Shown: positions 1 to 5,565 of the stretch, piece by piece | Numbering within the stretch: position 1 is the stretch's first letter | How the letters are laid out: the number at the start of each line of letters is the position of its first letter | Assembly: GCA_021789565.1 (NCBI GenBank) | Contig: JAJYJL010000506.1 | Location: 1 to 6,372, forward strand | Origin: Acidobacteriota bacterium | GTDB lineage: Bacteria; Acidobacteriota; Terriglobia; UBA7540 | Reading direction: 5' to 3' | Length of the DNA: 6,372 nucleotides | Made by a program: the position numbers and the translations under genes | The notes under the pieces: model-generated | The model's database searches: none | The model's input: only the letters and a program-made list of their open reading frames with translations | What the model was told of the DNA's origin: nothing

Positions 1-340
1 TTTGAAGTGGTGGCGAATGCGGCGGGCTTCCGTCACTGGCAGAGGGAAGTATCCCATTCGGAGGCGACTTGATGGTCTGCTCATTTGTGGGATCCTGGGC
101 AGGTTTGAAGGTGCGAGATTTCAAGCATAATTTGGCAGTGGCCATGCCCATGCTTCAAGACACTTTCAGCGATGCAATATGCAGTTAAAGTCTCGGAGAA
201 TTCCGGGGATGATGGATTCCGCTTACCGCTGATGGAGTCGGACGATGAGCCCGGGAGGCTTCGATAGAATTCTCCCTTGACCCCATTTCTTGCCTGGACG
301 CTTGGGGGAAGCGCCTGGAAATTTCAATTCGCAGGGAACA

Positions 341-380
341 GCGATTGATTGAGGCGCATAGGGTAGCCTCAATCCAATGC
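341..380. repeat. Strong inverted repeat / hairpin
   Basis: GATTGAGGC (347-355) and GCCTCAATC (366-374) form a perfect 9-bp stem around a 10-nt loop. Beyond a single bulged C at 375 the stem resumes with ATT (344-346) against AAT (376-378). There is no T-tract on either side, so it is not a classical intrinsic terminator. It sits directly next to the hairpin at 382-427. Confidence 0.6.
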
Positions 381-381
381 G

Positions 382-427
382 CCTTCAAAGCTTCGCCAGA
401 CCAAGTCGGGCGAAGCTGTCCTGAAGG
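382..427 (-). terminator. Compound hairpin downstream of the toxin gene, possible terminator
   Basis: AGCTTCGCC (389-397) pairs perfectly with GGCGAAGCT (409-417). The loop continues the helix after one mismatch with GAC-CAA-GTC (399-407). Outside the main stem, CCTTCA (382-387) pairs with TGAAGG (422-427) across a small internal loop. Read on the minus strand, it starts about 60 nt after the toxin stop codon and its main stem is followed by only a three-base T run. It could end the toxin-antitoxin transcript or protect its 3' end. The terminator role is inferred; the pairing is seen directly. Confidence 0.4.
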
Positions 428-485
428 AGCTTGATGTCAAACCGGATGCCGTGCCGCAACAGATACTTAGCGTGGCGGTTGGCTG

Positions 486-914
486 TTACTTCGCCACGTT
501 CAGCGGGTTGACCACACGCACCCCACGATAAGTCTGGCCGTCCGAGAGGTCCTCTGAGTAAAGCACGGCCGCTCCCGATGCTTCCGCGGCTTGAAGCACG
601 AGGGCGTCCCAAAAAGAGATCCGGTATCGCTCTTCAAATTCCAGGGCCTCCAGGATCGATTCTCCGGTATTCGTCACCACGTCCCAAGCCAGGTAGTCAG
701 TGATGATTTCGCGCGTTGTCTTCAGGTCCGCTGGCCGCCCTGCCTTTCGGCGCAGGTTGACCGAGAGCTCCTGAAGCACCTGCGTGCTCACCACCCCGGA
801 CCGGTCACGCCAAAGCTCCTCCACCAGCGCTTTGGCGCGCTGGTGCTTCGCGCCGGCGGCCGTGTCGTGCGCGTACATGAGAATGTTTGTGTCGACGAAG
901 TATTTATCGCTCAT
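486..914 (-). CDS. vapC: PIN-domain ribonuclease toxin, VapC family
   Basis: Predicted 142-residue type II toxin; PIN-domain toxins are Mg2+-dependent endoribonucleases that cut tRNA, rRNA or mRNA when freed from their antitoxin. The whole protein is one PIN domain of normal length. The four expected acidic positions are visible: D8 in the N-terminal FVDTN motif, E49 in the QELSVN segment, D103 in FWDALV, and D122 in the C-terminal SEDL segment. The reading frame runs open further upstream to 1043, but the ATG at 914 places FVDTN at the usual distance from the N-terminus and overlaps the end of the antitoxin gene by 11 bases. That overlap is typical of translational coupling, and no strong Shine-Dalgarno sequence is needed or seen. 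The active site is intact, so it is probably functional. The RNA target cannot be deduced from sequence. Confidence 0.93.
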   Translation of the reverse strand: MSDKYFVDTNILMYAHDTAAGAKHQRAKALVEELWRDRSGVVSTQVLQELSVNLRRKAGRPADLKTTREIITDYLAWDVVTNTGESILEALEFEERYRISFWDALVLQAAEASGAAVLYSEDLSDGQTYRGVRVVNPLNVAK

Positions 915-1137
915 GGAGTTCGTCTCGCGACCCGGGAGGCGTCCACTGAAGGTTGAGGCCTTCGCGGAGTCGTGCGAGCGCCCGTCGGCGGGCTTTGTTG
1001 AAGGCCTTCCGCTCGCGAACCATCGCTTCGAGCCGCTCGGCAAGGAGAGCGCTGACGGACCTCCCCTCCCCGGCAGCGAGAACGCGAGCTTCGCGGAGCA
1101 GATTGGTGTCGAGCTTGAGAGTCACGTTGGTCTTCAT
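904..1137 (-). CDS. vapB: Ribbon-helix-helix antitoxin, VapB-like
   Basis: Predicted 77-residue antitoxin that should bind and neutralise the adjacent PIN toxin and repress the shared promoter as a DNA-binding dimer. Residues 2-10 form an alternating hydrophobic strand (KTNVTLKLD), followed by two helices to about residue 42, the ribbon-helix-helix arrangement. The charged segment 43-63 and the tail ending in SRDELHER look like the toxin-wrapping C-terminus seen in antitoxins paired with PIN proteins. An in-frame ATG lies 13 codons upstream. The start at 1137 is preferred because it begins directly at the DNA-binding strand and has a GGTGA sequence at 1149-1145, seven bases upstream. The stop codon lies inside the toxin gene start, giving an 11-base overlap. 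Confidence 0.92.
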   Translation of the reverse strand: MKTNVTLKLDTNLLREARVLAAGEGRSVSALLAERLEAMVRERKAFNKARRRALARLREGLNLQWTPPGSRDELHER

Positions 1138-1150
1138 GAGAGATTCACCG

Positions 1151-1199
1151 AGGACACGTTTACACGTGCAGCACAATTCTACGTGCTCGGGAACGTCCT
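1151..1199. promoter_or_regulatory. Nested inverted repeats at the toxin-antitoxin promoter, probable autoregulatory operator
   Basis: AGCAC (1170-1174) and GTGCT (1183-1187) are perfect inverted copies centred on the -10 box. An outer imperfect pair, AGGACACGTT (1151-1160) and AACGTCCT (1192-1199), reaches towards the -35 box. ACGTG-type cores recur at 1155-1159 (CACGT), 1163-1168 (CACGTG) and 1181-1185 (ACGTG). Ribbon-helix-helix antitoxins typically bind short repeated half-sites of this kind over their own promoter. The repeats are seen; binding is inferred. Confidence 0.55.
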
Positions 1200-1204
1200 G
1201 TCAA
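1176..1204 (-). promoter_or_regulatory. Sigma-70-type promoter of the toxin-antitoxin operon
   Basis: On the minus strand a perfect TTGACA (-35, 1204-1199) is separated by exactly 17 bases from TAGAAT (-10, 1181-1176, one mismatch to consensus). Transcription should begin near 1169, leaving a leader of roughly 30 nt before the antitoxin ATG at 1137. Confidence 0.8.
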
Positions 1205-1295
1205 GGGCGTGAGACACGATGGGCAGCAGTTTCGGAATTCAGGATAAGGAGGGTGGCCGAACTGAGCTGCGCGCGCAGGGTCTTGCCGCGGGCAC

Positions 1296-1326
1296 AGCGG
1301 GGGTGTGCGGTGCTTGCGCACCCGCT
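1296..1326. repeat. GC-rich hairpin upstream of the pseudogene
   Basis: GGGTGTGC (1301-1308) pairs with GCGCACCC (1316-1323), 8 bp with one G-T wobble, around a 7-nt loop. AGC (1296-1298) and GCT (1324-1326) extend it past two bulged Gs. No T-run follows. It lies in the 329-bp gap between the antitoxin start and the pseudogene start. Confidence 0.5.
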
Positions 1327-1335
1327 ATTGGCGCC

Positions 1336-1347
1336 GTGACACGTCAC
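1336..1347. promoter_or_regulatory. Palindrome GTGAC-AC-GTCAC, possible regulator binding site
   Basis: Two 5-bp arms with a 2-bp centre lie 120-131 bases upstream of the pseudogene start, between that gene and the divergent toxin-antitoxin promoter. The spacing is too tight for an RNA hairpin but typical of a dimeric regulator site. No -35/-10 pair for the pseudogene was found with confidence. The regulator is unknown, and chance is possible for a site this short. Confidence 0.3.
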
Positions 1348-1466
1348 CCCTGCCAGGGTGCCATATGTAAACCTTCCGTTCCCATAGGGAAAACTTTCCA
1401 TCGGACAGGAGTTCGAGCGCCAACGGCTTCGTGAAGCCCGCGAACGGCTGAGGAATCCTGAGGGGA

Positions 1467-2730
1467 ATGATGAAAGAGCGGAAACCAGTCGAGCGGGATC
1501 CCCTGGAGGCCGCAATTGAAACAGCCCTCCGACTGGGGCAATTTATTGATTGGCGAATGGAATCCATGTTCACTTCAGGACTCCACGGGATCGTTGCACA
1601 AATCGAACGGGTTGTTCTTACCGACCCTGAGCGCGCAAGGAGTTTTTATGAGAGCTTGCTGGCCGGGTGCTACGAGAAGGCTGAGGAGATGGACGATGAC
1701 GGCTACTTTGGGGTGTTTGTTGAAGGCTTCTATCGCGGCTGGGTGAAGGCACGGCAGACGGCGGGGTCAGACCCAGACAAGACGGCGAGGCTGCTGCTCG
1801 ACTGCATGGAGAACGATCCTTATGGGTATATCTCTCAACTTGAGCGCGAGATCGTTAAGGTCTTAAACGAAGATGTTCTTGCCGCCTTTGAGCGTGTGGT
1901 GAAGATCTTGTTTGAAGCGAAGGAGTGCACGGAGCAAGCGCGCAGCCGCTGGGGCGCGGTGCTCCGCGCCGCCTACCTACAACAACAGGAAGTTCCGGCA
2001 TATATTGTGCTCTGCGAGCAGGCTGGATTTTCGGCCAAGGATTGTCTTGCGCTTGCCGTTATGCACACGGACCCAGGCAAGCCCACGATGCGCTTGCCTA
2101 GGTTGAACGCAGCATCGAAGCAGACAAGAGGAAGCTTTGCGAGTCAGCAGCAGGCGACGAGTTAACAAAGCTGAAGCGCGAATTGCTGGTGACGCTCGGG
2201 CGAAGCAACGAGACCCTCGAGGAAGCGTGGGCTGAGTTCCAGAAGAGCCCGAGCACGTATAGCTACGAGGAGTTGATGCGTTTCATTCCCAAACCCGAGC
2301 GCCCACGTTGGCACGCAAAGGCGCTGGATGCCGCCGAAGGCGGTGACCTCGGCACCTTCAGGAGGCGAGCGACAACGCCTTAGAGAGTCTAAGCCACCAC
2401 GTCACTGAGCCGGCAGCTGACCTCCTCGCCGAGACGCACCCCGAGCTGGCCGCCAAACTCTTTCGGGCGCTTGGCATGCGCATCCTAAACGCGAAGAAGA
2501 GCAAGTATTACCATGAGGCTCTCGAGAACTTCGAGGCCGCCAAGGATTGCTACACACGCGCCCATATGAGTGAGCAGTGGGATGCCGTGGTTGCGGAGGT
2601 CCGCCGAGCACATTATGGGAAGGTGGGATTTATGCCGGGTTTCGAGCGGCTCGTGGCAGGCGAGTGCCCCAGCCAGGAACTGCCTTTTCTCGAGCGTGCC
2701 CGGAAACGATGGTTGCCCCGAGGTTCGTAG
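1467..2730 (+). pseudogene. Decayed gene for a large helical protein of unknown function (SWIM-associated / DUF6880-like)
   Basis: Three open stretches in three frames read as consecutive parts of one protein. Part 1 (1467 to about 2080) starts at ATG 1467 or 1470 after AGGGG and contains LAGCYEKAEE and ENDPYGYISQLE. At about 2081 the frame shifts, consistent with loss of one G from AAGGCCC. The new frame reads AHDALA, meets TAG at 2099-2101 where a TGG tryptophan would fit, then continues VERSIEADKRKL through KLKRELLVTLGRSNETLEEA to AEGGDLGTF at about 2358. A second break, probably with a small deletion, moves to a third frame from about 2362 (EASDNALESLSHHVTEPAAD, then KSKYYHEALENFEAAKDCY and GFMPGFERLV) to the TAG at 2728-2730. 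About 410 residues remain. The helical-repeat character and the KSKYY and GFMPGFE segments resemble bacterial proteins annotated as SWIM zinc-finger or DUF6880-type. That assignment is from memory; no zinc-finger cysteines are seen. Without the breaks it would be annotated as three small hypothetical genes. Confidence 0.78.
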
Positions 2731-2791
2731 ACGACAAAGATTGAGTGATGCCGGGGAGATCGTTCGATTAAGATCAGGTGATAGATGGCCA

Positions 2792-3235
2792 CTATTCGGC
2801 GACTGCGGCTTCGAGCGAAGGAAGAGGAATTTCGGCGGTGAATACATAGGAACTCGTGTGTTTCGGGGTCGCTACAAAGGCGATACCGGTTTCCCGTACG
2901 ACCATCTGACAACATTCGACACGAGCCCGGAGTGGATCCGGGATCGAAAATTCGGCAGGCGCCTCCACCCAGTCGCCAGCGGCGGCAGGAAGATGGTCGA
3001 GCGTCTCAGCCAAAGCATCCGCGTCCTTCTCTTGTTCGGCAAGCCATGGACTGAAATAGTCCACGCGATCGTCCCAGAAATAGGACTCAGCCAGGCTGTC
3101 GTCTAAGCGCTTCTGTTCCTTCAACATTGCGATACGGCGGCAGGCGAGTGCGGCCAGCCCAGACGTAAGATCCACCGTGGCGTAGTCGCAGCCAAACACT
3201 TCATCGCTACAGGAGACCACGGAAATCAGCTTCAT
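2792..3235 (-). CDS. Hypothetical protein, 147 residues
   Basis: I do not recognise a named family. The protein is soluble, acidic and without a signal peptide or membrane segment. It begins with MKLISVVSCSDEVFGCDYAT, has a helical middle section (about 26-85) and ends with a beta-rich half (about 105-140) containing CCQMVVRETGIAFVATPKH and TAEIPLPSLE. Cysteines occur at 9, 16, 32, 108 and 109 but form no obvious metal motif. Reality as a gene is supported by AGGAGG seven bases before the ATG and by an uninterrupted frame. It converges on the pseudogene with 61 bases between the two stops, and diverges from the J-like gene across 102 bases. No terminator hairpin is visible between the convergent stops. 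It is probably a stand-alone gene; function unknown. Confidence 0.8.
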   Translation of the reverse strand: MKLISVVSCSDEVFGCDYATVDLTSGLAALACRRIAMLKEQKRLDDSLAESYFWDDRVDYFSPWLAEQEKDADALAETLDHLPAAAGDWVEAPAEFSIPDPLRARVECCQMVVRETGIAFVATPKHTSSYVFTAEIPLPSLEAAVAE

Positions 3236-3242
3236 TGCCCAT

Positions 3243-3248
3243 CCTCCT
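3243..3248 (-). promoter_or_regulatory. Strong Shine-Dalgarno AGGAGG fixing the start at 3235
   Basis: On the minus strand AGGAGG lies seven bases upstream of the ATG at 3235-3233, within the longer purine run GAGGAGGA. It is the main evidence that this reading frame, rather than the overlapping plus-strand frame, is the gene here. Confidence 0.85.
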
Positions 3249-3301
3249 CAGCGCCAAACAACGCCCCATACTGCTATCCCATTCCCTTTGCCACCGAAAA
3301 T

Positions 3302-3329
3302 TTGACAGTCACCGGCATCGTGCTACGCT
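3302..3329 (+). promoter_or_regulatory. Promoter of the J-like gene, suggesting a leaderless transcript
   Basis: A perfect TTGACA (3302-3307) is followed after 16 bases by TACGCT (3324-3329), which keeps the conserved TA and final T of a -10 box. The expected transcription start, about seven bases further on, falls at 3336-3338, essentially at the ATG at 3338. No Shine-Dalgarno sequence precedes that ATG. Together these suggest a leaderless mRNA. The -10 box is only a partial match. Confidence 0.55.
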
Positions 3330-3347
3330 CTGGTTAAATGTCACCGG
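3308..3347. repeat. Direct repeat GTCACCGG flanking the -10 region
   Basis: Identical 8-mers at 3308-3315, just after the -35 box, and 3340-3347, overlapping the start codon, are 32 bases apart, about three helical turns. Such a pair around a promoter could bind a dimeric repressor, possibly the gene product itself. An 8-mer repeat can also arise by chance. Confidence 0.3.
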
Positions 3348-4873
3348 GTGCCCAAGCCGCTTCAATTGAAACCATCCATCGTGGCTGTATCACCCAAGTC
3401 CGGCCAGCCAACAACGGAACCGCTGAGTGCGTTCTGAAGCAAGGCGCACCGGTGGTCGTCCCTGCTCTTTTTGCCGCCTACCTCAGCCCCGGCGATCAGA
3501 TCGAAATTCCGCTCGTGCCAGGTCAAGCCGGTATCGAAGTTCATGTCAGTAAGAACGCTTCCTCGCGGTGGCTCCGCGAGCTTTACCAAGCTCGGATTGG
3601 CTGCGTCACCCAACCCAAGGAAGACAAACGGCGCGAACTGTTTGTTGGGGCAGAGGTTGCCGGAAGCCGCCTGGGAATTCGATCCATTCACCTTCCATGT
3701 CCCCCCGTGCGGGATTATTTCTATGTAGCCGATCGGCATGGGATATGGGAAAAACAGCCGACGCTCTACGAGGTGGTTCGAGCCCCTCAACATGCGAGCC
3801 CGGCCGAATTGCGACTGGCTTTCAAAATTCGTCAGCTTGAACTTCAGAAAGAACGAGCCCCGAAAAGCGCCTGCATCGCGCTTGAGCGCGCCTTTAACAT
3901 CCTGGCGCAAGCGGAGTTGAGGGCTTGCTATGATGGTCTACTCAAAGACCCGGAGGCCCCGGTCATGTTCCCTTACGGGGGCTTTGGGTCAATGCTCGTG
4001 AGCGGCGACCGGTCGCGGGACGGGCAAACATTTTTTTCCACGAGGCTGCTGGCATTTCATCCAGAAATGCGCGAGCGAAGCTTTCACGCTCCGCTGCGGA
4101 AGTTCAAGTTCTACAATCAGAGCGCGGTCTATCGCGATCCCCGGCGAAAGCTTGAAGTCATCGTAGACCAGTGCGCGATGCCGGTCGTTTGGGATCAAAT
4201 GTGGAACCAATGGAAACATTTGCTGGCGGCAAAGGTTGAGATTGATGCCACGTTCGTGCGTGCCGCGAATCGCCTTATAAAGTCCGGCAAGTGGAAAGCA
4301 GTGGAGTGGGAAGCCGCCCTGCCAAGTCGGGTGAACGTCACGTTACCCGACAACCTACATGATCAGATTGATGCAGCCCAGAAGGCGTTTCATCGGTTTG
4401 GCCAATATTCTGAAGCTTTCGATCGCATTCGCGCCCGGATCGAGCGTGAGCCGGTCGAGAAGCGCGAATTGGAACGGTTGCTGGGAGTCCTTGGGGTGCC
4501 TGGAGACTTCGACGTGTCGCAGTTGGCCTGGAAGCCGGACTGCGATTCATTCTTCTATGAGCAACTCGCCAAGCACGCCCGCAGGATTTACCTCTTCCAC
4601 GACGAATTCATATTCGAGGTCGCGAGCGGCGTAGTGGTCGAAACACCGCAGGTGGGCCATGCAACCTATTTATTCGCCAAGCCTCGCAACCTGGAAAGCT
4701 TCCTTTCTCAGTACACCCGGATCAGCAAAGAAGACATCCGCCGAAACCGCGAGAACGTTGGCGCGCGCCTGGGTTTCCTGGGTCGGATTGTGCATGGCGC
4801 CAACTCGGGAGCGTGGTTAAGAGAGTTGCTTGATAAGCTGGGCGAGCCGGTGGATGATAAAGCCAGCGCATGA
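3338..4873 (+). CDS. Multidomain protein with a J-domain-like segment lacking HPD
   Basis: Predicted 511-residue cytoplasmic protein with no signal or membrane segment. Residues about 14-70 are beta-rich (GCITQVRP, then LSPGDQIEIPLVPG) and may be a small barrel of the S1 or cold-shock type. Residues about 142-202 follow a J-domain pattern: TLYEVVRAPQHASPAELRLA at the start, then CIALERAFNILAQAELRACY and DGLL. The HPD tripeptide needed to stimulate DnaK ATPase is absent, the loop reading LELQKERAPKS. It is therefore unlikely to be a standard Hsp70 co-chaperone. The 300 residues beyond match nothing I can name: an aromatic-rich part (SFHAPLRKFKFYN, VVWDQMWNQW), a helical part (about 335-415), and a distinct C-terminal block (about 418-505) with FHDEFIFEV, ETPQVGHATYLFAKP and ARLGFLGRIVHG. 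The ATG at 3338 is the only good start, has no Shine-Dalgarno sequence and lies beside the predicted transcription start. The ACT-domain gene follows 36 bases later and may be co-transcribed. Confidence 0.88.
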   Translation: MSPGAQAASIETIHRGCITQVRPANNGTAECVLKQGAPVVVPALFAAYLSPGDQIEIPLVPGQAGIEVHVSKNASSRWLRELYQARIGCVTQPKEDKRRELFVGAEVAGSRLGIRSIHLPCPPVRDYFYVADRHGIWEKQPTLYEVVRAPQHASPAELRLAFKIRQLELQKERAPKSACIALERAFNILAQAELRACYDGLLKDPEAPVMFPYGGFGSMLVSGDRSRDGQTFFSTRLLAFHPEMRERSFHAPLRKFKFYNQSAVYRDPRRKLEVIVDQCAMPVVWDQMWNQWKHLLAAKVEIDATFVRAANRLIKSGKWKAVEWEAALPSRVNVTLPDNLHDQIDAAQKAFHRFGQYSEAFDRIRARIEREPVEKRELERLLGVLGVPGDFDVSQLAWKPDCDSFFYEQLAKHARRIYLFHDEFIFEVASGVVVETPQVGHATYLFAKPRNLESFLSQYTRISKEDIRRNRENVGARLGFLGRIVHGANSGAWLRELLDKLGEPVDDKASA

Positions 4874-4909
4874 AGGCCGTTTATTCAAGACGGCAACGGG
4901 AGGAGCCAC

Positions 4910-5347
4910 ATGAGTCTAACGGTAAAGAAAATTGTCCTTTGGCGTAAAGAAGTTGACAACCAAGTGGGAGTGCTGGCTGGCACGCTCGAACCGCTCACAA
5001 AAGCGGGAGCCGATTTGCAAGTCCTGATGGGCTACTGCTATCCGGGCAATGAAGCAAAGGCGATGATCGAGCTCCACCCGGTGGTGGGCAAGAAGCTGAC
5101 CGCGGCGGCGGAGCAAGCTGGGCTTTCTGCCTCGTCAATTCCTACCCTTCTGGTTGAAGGCGATAACAAACCGGGTTTGGCGCACAAAATCGCGCAGGCG
5201 CTGGGGGATGCGGGACTGAATCTGACTTTTCTCGTCGCCCATGTGATCGGGAGGCGATATGCCGCTACCATCGGGTTTGCAACGGAAGACGACGCGAAGA
5301 AAGCGGCGGCGCTGATCAAAAAGGCAACCGCGACACGCAAAAAGTAA
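4910..5347 (+). CDS. Tandem ACT-domain protein, probable small-molecule sensor
   Basis: Predicted 145-residue soluble protein made of two ACT domains with no catalytic domain attached. ACT domains usually bind amino acids or similar small ligands at dimer interfaces. Domain 1 spans about 5-58 and carries VDNQVGVLAGTLEPLTKAGA (residues 15-34), the first strand, ligand loop (D16-N17-x-x-G20) and helix. Domain 2 spans about 78-140 and carries the clearer DNKPGLAHKIAQALGDAGLN (residues 85-104). The lysine-rich end (KKAAALIKKATATRKK) is typical of such small proteins. GGGAGGAG (4898-4904) lies five bases before the ATG, a strong ribosome binding site. It follows the J-like gene by 36 bases, in which GCCGT/ACGGC can form only a weak 5-bp hairpin, so read-through is likely. 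The ligand and partner are unknown; stand-alone ACT proteins often act as regulators. Confidence 0.9.
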   Translation: MSLTVKKIVLWRKEVDNQVGVLAGTLEPLTKAGADLQVLMGYCYPGNEAKAMIELHPVVGKKLTAAAEQAGLSASSIPTLLVEGDNKPGLAHKIAQALGDAGLNLTFLVAHVIGRRYAATIGFATEDDAKKAAALIKKATATRKK

Positions 5348-5363
5348 GTGGGTGGTTGAGTCG

Positions 5364-5414
5364 CCTGCATGGTCCCGCTAGGGGTGCTAGCATCCTCCCC
5401 AGTTCTCATGCAGG
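5364..5414 (+). terminator. Inverted-repeat hairpin after the ACT-domain gene, possible transcript end
   Basis: CCTGCATG (5364-5371) and CATGCAGG (5407-5414) are perfect inverted copies. Inside lies a second symmetric element around the palindrome TGCTAGCA (5385-5392), with either GGG/TCC or GGGG (5381-5384) / CCCC (5397-5400) arms. It begins 17 bases after the ACT-gene stop. No T-tract follows, so it is not a canonical intrinsic terminator. It may mark the operon end or be a protein binding site. Confidence 0.4.
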
Positions 5415-5427
5415 TACAGCGGCGATC

Positions 5428-5433
5428 TATGAT
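5428..5433 (+). promoter_or_regulatory. Possible -10 box (TATGAT) for the AlbA_2 gene
   Basis: TATGAT differs from TATAAT at one base, but the best -35 partner (TTCTCA at 5403-5408) is poor and 19 bases away. If used, transcription would start near 5440 and give a leader of about 125 nt that includes the hairpin at 5471-5513. Confidence 0.25.
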
Positions 5434-5470
5434 CCCCGGGTTTTGTAGCGCAGGGTTCGCTCATTGACCC

Positions 5471-5513
5471 TGCGGCCTCTCGACGTTAGTCGAAACAAAT
5501 CGAGAGGGCTGCA
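5471..5513 (+). repeat. Long hairpin in the probable leader of the AlbA_2 gene
   Basis: CCTCTCGA (5476-5483) pairs perfectly with TCGAGAGG (5500-5507). Past one bulged G (5508) the helix continues with TGCGG (5471-5475) against CTGCA (5509-5513), including one G-T pair: 13 bp in total with a 16-nt loop. Within the loop GTT (5485-5487) can pair with AAC (5494-5496). It lies 52 bases before the chosen GTG start and has no T-tract. It could be a leader RNA element controlling the downstream gene, or a DNA binding site. Confidence 0.5.
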
Positions 5514-5565
5514 ATACCGGGAAGGGGACGTTGCGGTACAGGGTTTCCAAAAGGACGGTTTGACC

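Larger units (their letters stand above)
1..485. other. Intergenic region without a convincing gene, rich in inverted repeats
   Basis: No reading frame here has a plausible protein, a ribosome binding site or a recognisable domain. A 23-codon open stretch ends at a TGA at 70-72 and could be the tail of a gene entering from the left, but it is too short to judge. The region is full of inverted repeats: AAGCAT/ATGCTT around 123-155 enclosing GGCA/TGCC; GGAGAATTC (195-203) with GAATTCTCC (267-275); CGCTT-GGGGG-AAGCG (299-313) flanked by direct copies of GCCTGGA (292-298 and 313-319); and two strong adjacent hairpins at 341-380 and 382-427, listed separately. It lies downstream of the minus-strand toxin gene. 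It could be that operon's 3' region, a structured RNA or remnants of repeats. Confidence 0.6.

Noticed and set aside
1..72. Open frame ending at TGA 70-72, possible C-terminal tail of a gene entering from the left
   Set aside because: Only 23 codons are visible with no recognisable motif, so it cannot be told from chance.
341..427. Interpretation of the paired hairpins as a CRISPR array, attachment site or transposon end
   Set aside because: The stems differ from each other, there is no repeat-spacer periodicity, no target-site duplication was seen and no recombinase or transposase is present.
385..612. Minus-strand open frame overlapping the toxin gene end
   Set aside because: It overlaps the well-supported toxin in another frame, has an unnatural composition rich in Arg, Gly and Ser, and no ribosome binding site.
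591..1339. Several plus-strand open frames antisense to the toxin-antitoxin pair
   Set aside because: They are shadows of the minus-strand genes; translations are Arg/Ser/Pro-rich with no domain.
2081..2110. Programmed frameshift or stop-codon read-through in the decayed gene
   Set aside because: It would need two separate recoding events plus a third break near 2360; no slippery heptamer or downstream pseudoknot was recognised.
2570..3106. Plus-strand 178-codon frame across the pseudogene end and the 147-residue minus-strand gene
   Set aside because: It overlaps both better-supported frames, and the minus-strand frame has AGGAGG at the right distance and a regular protein pattern.
4876..4894. 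GCCGT/ACGGC hairpin between the J-like and ACT genes as a terminator
   Set aside because: The stem is only 5 bp, the loop is 9 nt and no T-run follows, so termination is unlikely.
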